Shown one piece after another: positions 18,491 to 24,776 of a stretch of 35,775 nt of DNA; positions within the stretch are counted from its first letter, which is position 1; each line of letters begins with the position of its first letter. The notes under the pieces were generated by a model, which made no database searches, was not told where the DNA came from, and saw nothing but the letters and a program-made list of their open reading frames with translations. Made by a program: the position numbers and the translations under genes. The DNA comes from an uncultured Cryomorphaceae bacterium (lineage in GTDB: Bacteria; Bacteroidota; Bacteroidia; Flavobacteriales; Schleiferiaceae), in NCBI GenBank assembly GCA_913043005.1, contig CAJWKU010000019.1, positions 1 through 35,775 of the forward strand. Reading direction: 5' to 3'.

Positions 18491-18495
18491 TATCT

Positions 18496-19761
18496 ATGAG
18501 TACTTCATTTATCGAAGAGTTACGCTGGCGTAAGATGTTACATAATATAACTCCTGGAGTTGAAGAGTTTTTAGCTTCAGGTTCAAGAAAAGGTTATATC
18601 GGCTTTGATCCCACAGCAGATTCTTTGGGAGTTGGAAATCTTGTCCAAGTAATGATGCTAGTTCATTTTCAAAGAGCAGGACACGAACCGGTAGCATTGT
18701 TAGGTGGAGCAACAGGAATGATTGGAGATCCTTCATTTAAAGCCGAAGAAAGAAAATTATTGAGTAAAGATATTTTGACCGAGAACCTCTCTTCTCAAAG
18801 GCTTCAAATCGAGAAATTATTAAACAATTCAGCAATTGTTTTAGATAATAATGAGTGGTTTAGAAATTTTAATTTTTTGGATTTCATAAGAGATGTGGGT
18901 AAGCATATCACTGTTAATTATATGTTGGCTAAGGATTCAGTTAAAAGTAGACAAGATTCAGGTATAAGTTTTACAGAGTTCAGTTACCAGTTAATACAGG
19001 CGTTTGATTTTCATTTTTTATCAAAAAATAAAAAAATTCGTTTACAAATGGGAGGTAGTGATCAATGGGGGAACATCACAACTGGCATAGAGCTTAACAG
19101 AAGAATGGGAGGAGAAAATTCATATGCAATAACAACTCCATTGATAAAAAAGGCCGATGGAACAAAATTTGGGAAAACGGAAAGTGGAAATATCTGGCTA
19201 GATCCAAAGCGAACTAGTCCTTATAAGTTCTATCAGTTTTGGTTAAATTCTTCAGATGAGGATTCCAGTGATTATATCAGGATATTCACAACTAAAAGTA
19301 AAACGGAGATAGAAGATATAGAGGAGAAACATAGAAAAGAGCCTCACTTAAGGATTCTTCAAAAAGAGCTTGCTCTAGATGTAACAAAAAGGGTTCATTC
19401 GGAACAAGATGCTAATAATGCGACAAAAACTAGTGAAATATTATTTGGAAAAGGGACAACGGAGATGCTCAAGGAGTTAAGTGAAAACGATTTATTAGAT
19501 GTGTTTTCAGGAGTGCCTATTATTAATGTTTCGTCCGAATTATTTAATCCTGGAATATCAGTTATCAATCTGGTAACTGCCAATAGCAGTCTATTCAAAT
19601 CTCGAGGCGAGGCAAAGAAATTGATTCAAGCCGGAGCTGTGTCCGTAAATAAATCAAAAGCATCGTTGGATGACTTTATAAATCAAACAGATTTTTTGAA
19701 AGATAAATATTTAGTCGTTCAAAAAGGCAAGAAGAATTACGCTTTAGTGATCTTAGAATAA
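18496..19761 (+). CDS. tyrS: Tyrosyl-tRNA synthetase with an altered HIGH motif
   Basis: Charges tRNA-Tyr. The 421-residue protein has the class I catalytic core (FDPTADS at 37-43, GGATGMIGDPS, the tyrosine-binding region SYQLIQAFDF and QMGGSDQWGNI), a KMSKS-type loop KFGKT at 224-228, and a C-terminal S4-like RNA-binding domain (SRGEAKKLIQAGAVSVN). The HIGH motif reads GVGN (45-48): the first His, His45 in Bacillus stearothermophilus TyrRS and nearly universal, is Gly here (codon GGA at 18628-18630). The numbering agrees exactly with the Bacillus enzyme, and Thr40 is kept. His45 helps stabilise the transition state for tyrosyl-adenylate formation. The rest of the gene is intact and its last nine bases overlap the convergent DUF2461 gene. 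Confidence 0.95.
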   Translation: MSTSFIEELRWRKMLHNITPGVEEFLASGSRKGYIGFDPTADSLGVGNLVQVMMLVHFQRAGHEPVALLGGATGMIGDPSFKAEERKLLSKDILTENLSSQRLQIEKLLNNSAIVLDNNEWFRNFNFLDFIRDVGKHITVNYMLAKDSVKSRQDSGISFTEFSYQLIQAFDFHFLSKNKKIRLQMGGSDQWGNITTGIELNRRMGGENSYAITTPLIKKADGTKFGKTESGNIWLDPKRTSPYKFYQFWLNSSDEDSSDYIRIFTTKSKTEIEDIEEKHRKEPHLRILQKELALDVTKRVHSEQDANNATKTSEILFGKGTTEMLKELSENDLLDVFSGVPIINVSSELFNPGISVINLVTANSSLFKSRGEAKKLIQAGAVSVNKSKASLDDFINQTDFLKDKYLVVQKGKKNYALVILE

Positions 19762-20421
19762 GGATTCCCCATTTTTATCGGTAGTTAAAATATCAGACAT
19801 ATAATCTAAGAACGGACGGATTTCTTTTATTGCAATTTCGATTTTATCGATAAAATCTTTTTGACAAACTTTCTGATCGGAGTAGGCAATTGAAAATATA
19901 AATTGCTTTTTCCGAATTAAACTAATGTCAGCATGAGATTTATCTACTCCTCTAGGGGCTGTTTTAAGTTCATTGCCTTTAAGTTCTCCCCAAATTTTTT
20001 TGATTGAGCTTGAGTTTATTAAATCTTTAAACTCACTTGAGTCTATAATTAGTTCTTCTCTAATTCTATTGAGGTCATTAGAATTAGGGTCCCAAAATCC
20101 ACATGCTAAAAAATTATTACCAGGGCTAATATGAAGATAATAACCGCCTCTATATTTTGGTTTTGTTCGTTTCCATGTCAGTCCAAAATGAATTTTATAG
20201 GGAGTTTTATCTTTTGAGAATCTTACGTCTCTGTAGATTCGAAATAACTTAAAGCTATCTATTTTATCACTTAAGTCAAGTCTGCTTTTCACATCTTCTC
20301 CAAATTCTTTTATATGTTTTTCTTGGGATTTAAAATTTAATTTGTTCGTTTGAAACCAATCCCTGTTATTGTTTAATCGTAGTTTTTTTAAGAATACAAA
20401 AATTTCATTTGATAATGTCAT
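19753..20421 (-). CDS. DUF2461 family protein (TIGR02453)
   Basis: The 222-residue cytoplasmic protein has the family landmarks NNNRDWFQTNK near the amino terminus, FRIYRDVRFSKDKTPYKIH in the first half and GGYYLHISPGNNFLACG after it. The family is widespread and has no settled function. It starts 21 bases after the stop of the unknown exported protein upstream on the same strand, so they probably share a transcript, and its 3' end overlaps that of tyrS by nine bases. Confidence 0.88.
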   Translation of the reverse strand: MTLSNEIFVFLKKLRLNNNRDWFQTNKLNFKSQEKHIKEFGEDVKSRLDLSDKIDSFKLFRIYRDVRFSKDKTPYKIHFGLTWKRTKPKYRGGYYLHISPGNNFLACGFWDPNSNDLNRIREELIIDSSEFKDLINSSSIKKIWGELKGNELKTAPRGVDKSHADISLIRKKQFIFSIAYSDQKVCQKDFIDKIEIAIKEIRPFLDYMSDILTTDKNGESLF

Positions 20422-20441
20422 AATATGAATAATGTTTTGCT

Positions 20442-21260
20442 TTAATCATAGAAGGGCATAAGGTCATAAGCCATGACTTCATAGCCTTCGGATTGATTCT
20501 TATTGGGTTTCCCAAAATGATAAAGCGATCCGTAAGGTTTTTCCTCAAAAAGTTTAATTTTTGGAAAATCTAATTTTTCTTTTTTTGAGTCAATTTTTGA
20601 GACAAGTACACATTGTATTGCAGAGGTTCCTCTCGTGAAAATTATCATCCGAAACCCTTGGTTTTCTTTGTTTAAATAATCCCGATAAGGCAAAACATAG
20701 ACATTTAGTCCTGCGTCTGAAATTTCTTCTGGCACACTACTTTTTTTGTAGTGAACAAAGTTAAATTTCTTTAAATACTCCTGAAGTGTAGGCCAAAATG
20801 CGCCGACTCTCTTTTGCTTCATGAGTCGAACTAAAGCTTTATCTGGCCATGAATTTCTTATGAAGGATGAGGAATTTACATCCCCTTTTATCAATATCGA
20901 GACATATTTTTTTGCTAGACGTCGAGTTGTGGGAGTAAATGAGTCTGTAAAAATCAAATCGTCAAGTGTTTTACCTATTTGAATACCCTTTGAATCAAGT
21001 AGTACGGAACCTTTTTGAAGAGAGTTATTTTGAATAGAGGACTTATTCACTAAAACTCTCTTGAAAATCGTAAAACCATTATTAGTTCTTTGTGCACGTA
21101 CAGTGGTACTATCAATGAATTGGAATGCTTGTCCACCATCAACATTAATTGCTGCCCAATCGTGAATCCATTGACCGTTTAAGGAACTTGAGCATAGGAA
21201 TGTGTTCAGTAAGAGAAAAAAAAAGCTAGTAGGTATTGAGATATTAAAAGGTAAACTCAT
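20442..21260 (-). CDS. Unknown exported protein, 272 residues
   Basis: I do not recognise this protein. The first ~29 residues look like a signal peptide (a hydrophobic SFFFLLLNTFLCSSS stretch followed by LNGQW). The mature part starts with HDWAAINVDGGQAFQFID, a mixed strand-rich segment, a basic middle (RLMKQKRVGAFWPTLQEYLKKF) and a second strand-rich part (YVLPYRDYL, FRMIIFTRGTSAIQC) ending in YEVMAYDLMPFYD. No T9SS domain or lipobox is seen, so a periplasmic or outer-membrane-associated place is likely. It sits 46 bases after the LuxE-like gene and 21 before the DUF2461 gene on the same strand. Confidence 0.6.
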   Translation of the reverse strand: MSLPFNISIPTSFFFLLLNTFLCSSSLNGQWIHDWAAINVDGGQAFQFIDSTTVRAQRTNNGFTIFKRVLVNKSSIQNNSLQKGSVLLDSKGIQIGKTLDDLIFTDSFTPTTRRLAKKYVSILIKGDVNSSSFIRNSWPDKALVRLMKQKRVGAFWPTLQEYLKKFNFVHYKKSSVPEEISDAGLNVYVLPYRDYLNKENQGFRMIIFTRGTSAIQCVLVSKIDSKKEKLDFPKIKLFEEKPYGSLYHFGKPNKNQSEGYEVMAYDLMPFYD

Positions 21261-21306
21261 GTTAGATTAAATATAATTGTATCAGTTGAATAAATAGGAT
21301 TTTTAA

Positions 21307-22281
21307 TCAGATTGAAAGAAGAGAGCAACCCCTTTTGTCAGATCCATCAATTCTTCCAATAACTTCAAAGCATCCATTTTCAAATACCTTGCCGATATCA
21401 TCTGTAGCAATAAAAGCACATGAGTCTGAATTTGCTAGGTCTATTATATTTAATCCTGAAACCTCATTTAGTTCTGAATTTATTAATGGTGTTTCAAGTG
21501 ACCTTGGGATAACATTCATTTGGGGTGGTGGACGAAATAGCCCGTCTCCAAAACTATAAGCTTGAGAGAGTAATTCAGTCATCCCGTATTCGGAATGAAT
21601 TTTATTTACACCAAAGAAAGAAGTCAATTTCTTATGAATTTCATTTCGAATTGGTTCTTTTCTTCGGCCCTTCATACCGCCAGTTTCCATAATTATAGTA
21701 TGACCTAGTTTCATTGGAGAAAGGGTTTCGGTTAGGTCTAGAAGTGCAAAAGTGACTCCAAGTAATATTGTTGGAATGCCATTTAATTCTAGTGTGTCAA
21801 GCCTGTACTTTAATTCATCTATTCCTTTAATAAAAAATCCACTTTCATCATGTTCTGATATTGATATAAAGTATTCTGCCATATCAATTAATGACGATCC
21901 ATCTCTTTCTAGATATCCTGGTAATAGGCATAACCAGGCATAATTTTTTGCTGGGCCATAAAATTTTTCAAAGCTTAATTGAGCATTTTTTAAATAAAGT
22001 TTTTTACTTGAAACCAGGTGCTTAGAATCTATGGCGCCACTCGAAGTATAAATAACTTCAGGAATGAAATCGCCAGTTACGACCTTATGAGTTTTAAATG
22101 CACTGACCGGAAGGAATGGTATTTCAGATATATTATTTGTACTCTTTATTTTATGTGTGTCCCAATTCAGAGATTTTAGCCATGAATTAAAAACTCGATT
22201 ATTTTCAGCCTGATATTGAAAAATAGTTAAAGCTAATTTTTCAAAACTTTCATCAATAAATGGGAAACGATCGGAGAGCAT
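21307..22281 (-). CDS. LuxE/PaaK-like acyl-activating enzyme
   Basis: The 324-residue protein belongs to the LuxE acyl-protein synthetase group of the adenylate-forming superfamily, which activates a carboxylic acid with ATP. Visible family pieces are FLPVSAFKTHKV near the start, VIYTSSG (the ATP-binding TSSG motif), METGGMKGRR, a conserved HSEYGMTELLSQAY, ATDDIG, and GRIDGSDKRGCSLL at the end. No luxC or luxD is in the window, so it is not a bioluminescence locus. In Bacteroidota such genes are common next to envelope or lipid genes and may transfer an acyl group to a protein or CoA. The start overlaps the DUF4296 stop by one base (TAATG). Confidence 0.82.
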   Translation of the reverse strand: MLSDRFPFIDESFEKLALTIFQYQAENNRVFNSWLKSLNWDTHKIKSTNNISEIPFLPVSAFKTHKVVTGDFIPEVIYTSSGAIDSKHLVSSKKLYLKNAQLSFEKFYGPAKNYAWLCLLPGYLERDGSSLIDMAEYFISISEHDESGFFIKGIDELKYRLDTLELNGIPTILLGVTFALLDLTETLSPMKLGHTIIMETGGMKGRRKEPIRNEIHKKLTSFFGVNKIHSEYGMTELLSQAYSFGDGLFRPPPQMNVIPRSLETPLINSELNEVSGLNIIDLANSDSCAFIATDDIGKVFENGCFEVIGRIDGSDKRGCSLLSI

Positions 22282-22643
22282 TATTCTCTTGGTCCATTTA
22301 ATTCGTAGACATCTTGGCGTAAACTATCAATTATCCACTGGTAGAATTGGGACATTTGCTCTGGATTAGAGTGATAATAGGAAAAACTATTTCTGACTTG
22401 TTCTTTTGTAACTCCCATCTTATGATAAAGATGTTCATAATAGTTCCGTAATGATATGGAATCTCCGAGAACCGTTGTACCTGTCCTTGCCCCTTCCAAT
22501 AATTGCATTTCGTAAAGGAGATTAACAAATTTTTTTTCTTGAATCAATTTTTGTGGAGTAGATACAGGACCTTGAACATCCATAGAGTTATTGCATGCGC
22601 AGAAAATAACGGGTAGGAATAAAAAATATTTAACTGCTTTCAT
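22281..22643 (-). CDS. DUF4296 lipoprotein
   Basis: Small lipoprotein of 120 residues. The signal sequence ends with a lipobox-like FCAC, giving a probable lipidated Cys17. The mature part has the DUF4296 pattern: VNLLYEMQLLEGA, then SLRNYYEHLYHKMGVTKEQ and SFSYYHSNPEQMSQFY, mostly helical. The family is restricted to Bacteroidota and has no known function. It overlaps pyrC by four bases upstream and the LuxE-like gene by one base downstream, so it belongs to a tightly packed transcript. Confidence 0.85.
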   Translation of the reverse strand: MKAVKYFLFLPVIFCACNNSMDVQGPVSTPQKLIQEKKFVNLLYEMQLLEGARTGTTVLGDSISLRNYYEHLYHKMGVTKEQVRNSFSYYHSNPEQMSQFYQWIIDSLRQDVYELNGPRE

Positions 22644-23995
22644 TTTCTCTCAAATTGCAATCGATGCCCATTTGTATTACCTAAAATCTCACCATATCGA
22701 TAATTCAAAACTCCATTTATAAAAGTGTGAGTTATTTTTGAGTTGAATGTTTGATTTTCAAATGGAGACCAAGAACATTTACTTAATATATTTTTTTCTT
22801 CTACGGTTGTAGAGTTTACTGGATCCAGGATAACAACATCAGCATGGTAGCCTTCGCGCAAGTAACCCCTTTTGTTAATTCTAAATAGATCTGCTTGATT
22901 ATGACACATTAACTGAACAACTTGGATAATATTCATATCTGTTTGTTTTGCGATCTCTACCATAGCTAAAAGAGAGTATTGAATTAATGGCCCCCCGGCA
23001 GGTGCCTTTGAGTATGGTCTCATTTTCTCCTTTAAAGTGTGCGGTGCGTGGTCAGTAGAGACTACATCAATTCGCCCATCTAATAAGCCTTTGCGCAAAG
23101 CAGTTCTATCAAAATCAGTCTTGACAGCTGGATTCCATTTTATTTTATTCCCAAGAGATTTGTAGTCTTCATCACAAAACCATAAATGATGGATACAAGC
23201 TTCTGAAGTTATCTTTTTTTCGTTTAAAGGAATTGAGCCGTTAAATAAATTCAATTCACTTGCAGTGCTAACATGATAAACATGGAATCTAGCACCAGTT
23301 TTTTTTGCCAGATTTATAGCTTTAGATGAGCTTAAGTAGCATCCTTCAGAACTTCGAATTGTAGGGTGATCAGATGGTATCAGTCCATTTTCTCCTTTTC
23401 TTCTAATTAACTCTTCTAAATTTTTTTTAATAGTTTGCTCATCTTCACAGTGGGCAATTAATTGATGATCTACCTCTGAAAATATTCGTTCAATAGACTT
23501 TTCGTTATCTACCAACATATTTCCAGTTGATGAGCCCATGAAGATTTTAATACCCGCAATATTTTTTTTAGATGCTCGCTTTAATTCTTCTATATTGTCA
23601 TTTGTAGCGCCTAAGTTGAAGCTATAATTTGCCCAAGAAACCTCAGAAGCACGTGAGTATTTTTTTTCTAGTTCAAGAATTGTTATTGCGGACGGAATGG
23701 TATTAGGTTGCTCGATATAACTTGTTACTCCTCCTGCGATGGCCGCCATCGATTCTGTTTTAATCTCTCCTTTATGAGTTAACCCAGGTTCACGAAAATG
23801 CACTTGGCTGTCAATTACTCCAGGCAAGACATAAGAGCCTTTTGCCTCAATAATATTTGTGAGCGTTTGATCTTGATTAATAGAACTATCAATTCGTTCA
23901 ATATGACCATTTTTAATTAGTAAGTCACATTCTTTAATTTCACCATCATTAACTAATGAGGCATTTTTTATTAAGTAATTTGATGATTTACTCAT
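22640..23995 (-). CDS. pyrC: Dihydroorotase (pyrimidine synthesis)
   Basis: Amidohydrolase that closes carbamoyl-aspartate to dihydroorotate. The 451-residue protein has the core LPGVIDSQVHFREPG at 57-71, IKIFMGSSTGNM with the likely carboxylated Lys150, AHCED near 181, HVYHVST near 238-244 and STDHAPH with Asp315. The usual DxHxH metal motif reads DSQVH, with Gln64 in place of the first His; I recall the same DxQVHFRE form in other Bacteroidota, so this looks clade-typical and not a broken gene. Four-base ATGA-type overlaps join it to the mannose synthase upstream and the DUF4296 gene downstream. Confidence 0.9.
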   Translation of the reverse strand: MSKSSNYLIKNASLVNDGEIKECDLLIKNGHIERIDSSINQDQTLTNIIEAKGSYVLPGVIDSQVHFREPGLTHKGEIKTESMAAIAGGVTSYIEQPNTIPSAITILELEKKYSRASEVSWANYSFNLGATNDNIEELKRASKKNIAGIKIFMGSSTGNMLVDNEKSIERIFSEVDHQLIAHCEDEQTIKKNLEELIRRKGENGLIPSDHPTIRSSEGCYLSSSKAINLAKKTGARFHVYHVSTASELNLFNGSIPLNEKKITSEACIHHLWFCDEDYKSLGNKIKWNPAVKTDFDRTALRKGLLDGRIDVVSTDHAPHTLKEKMRPYSKAPAGGPLIQYSLLAMVEIAKQTDMNIIQVVQLMCHNQADLFRINKRGYLREGYHADVVILDPVNSTTVEEKNILSKCSWSPFENQTFNSKITHTFINGVLNYRYGEILGNTNGHRLQFERK

Positions 23996-24717
23996 TTCCG
24001 AAATAAACTCGTAATTTTTAACAGAATAACTCCAAAAATCGCTTCTCGAATAATTCCGTTGGACATTTTACTTTGGCCTAATTTTCTGTCTGTGAAAATA
24101 ACCGGAACCTCAGTGAGATTGAACCCCTTTTTCCATGCACGAAACTTCATTTCGATTTGGAATGCATATCCTGTAAATCTTATTTTTTCGAAATCAATTG
24201 ACTCTAAAACAGATCTTTTATAGCATTTGAAGCCTGCTGTTGTGTCGTGAATTGGAATTCCTGTTATGAATCGAACATACTTTGATGCACAATAGCTAAG
24301 TAATACTCTGGACATTGGCCAATTAACAACATTTACACCACTTGAGTATCTTGACCCAATTGCTAAGTCTGCCTTATCAGTGACGCATGCATCAAGTAAT
24401 TCAGATAAGTCATTTGGATCATGAGAGAAATCAGCATCCATTTCAAATATAAAATCATAGTCTTTTTCAAGAGCCCATTTGAAACCATATATATATGCAG
24501 TCCCCAAGCCTAACTTTCCTTTTCTTGACTGTAAGTGTAATTTTCCAGAATGTCTGTTTTGAAGACCACGAACAATGTCTGCTGTTCCATCTGGTGAATT
24601 ATCATCAACAATCAATATGTGAAATTCATCATTTATATTAAAGACAGCCTCAATTATAGCGTCAATATTGTCGCGCTCGTTAAATGTGGGAATAATGATG
24701 AGACTTTTGTTAATCAT
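23992..24717 (-). CDS. Polyprenol monophosphomannose synthase (DPM1-like GT2)
   Basis: The 241-residue GT2 glycosyltransferase transfers mannose (or a similar hexose) from a nucleotide sugar to polyprenyl phosphate at the membrane. It shows IIPTFNERDN at 8-17, LIVDDNSPDGTADIV, FEMDADFSHDP with the metal-binding DAD, and GFKCYKRSVL, all typical of DPM1-like enzymes. It has no C-terminal membrane domain. It is the first gene of a tight minus-strand run with pyrC, DUF4296 and LuxE-like genes, and is divergent from polA. The product could be the donor for the DUF2723 GT-C protein at 6722-9808. Confidence 0.88.
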   Translation of the reverse strand: MINKSLIIIPTFNERDNIDAIIEAVFNINDEFHILIVDDNSPDGTADIVRGLQNRHSGKLHLQSRKGKLGLGTAYIYGFKWALEKDYDFIFEMDADFSHDPNDLSELLDACVTDKADLAIGSRYSSGVNVVNWPMSRVLLSYCASKYVRFITGIPIHDTTAGFKCYKRSVLESIDFEKIRFTGYAFQIEMKFRAWKKGFNLTEVPVIFTDRKLGQSKMSNGIIREAIFGVILLKITSLFRK

Positions 24718-24727
24718 ACCGTAACAT

Positions 24728-24735
24728 CAAAAGTA
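24728..24735 (-). promoter_or_regulatory. -7 box for the mannose synthase-pyrC run
   Basis: Minus-strand TACTTTTG ends ten bases before the ATG at 24717. It lies back to back with the polA promoter. Confidence 0.5.
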
Positions 24736-24749
24736 GCGGTTTAGGGCCG

Positions 24750-24757
24750 TATTTTTG
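24750..24757 (+). promoter_or_regulatory. -7 box for polA
   Basis: TATTTTTG fits TAnnTTTG and ends 19 bases before the polA ATG at 24777. Confidence 0.45.
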
Positions 24758-24776
24758 AAGAAATCTGATAATTAGT

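Noticed and set aside
21307-22281. LuxE-like gene as part of a bioluminescence operon
   Set aside because: No luxA, luxB, luxC or luxD is present; the neighbours are biosynthetic and envelope genes.
23797-23810. Gln64 in place of the first His of the dihydroorotase HxH metal motif, as a possible loss of activity
   Set aside because: I recall the DxQVHFRE form in many Bacteroidota dihydroorotases, and all other metal-site motifs are present, so it is probably normal for the clade.
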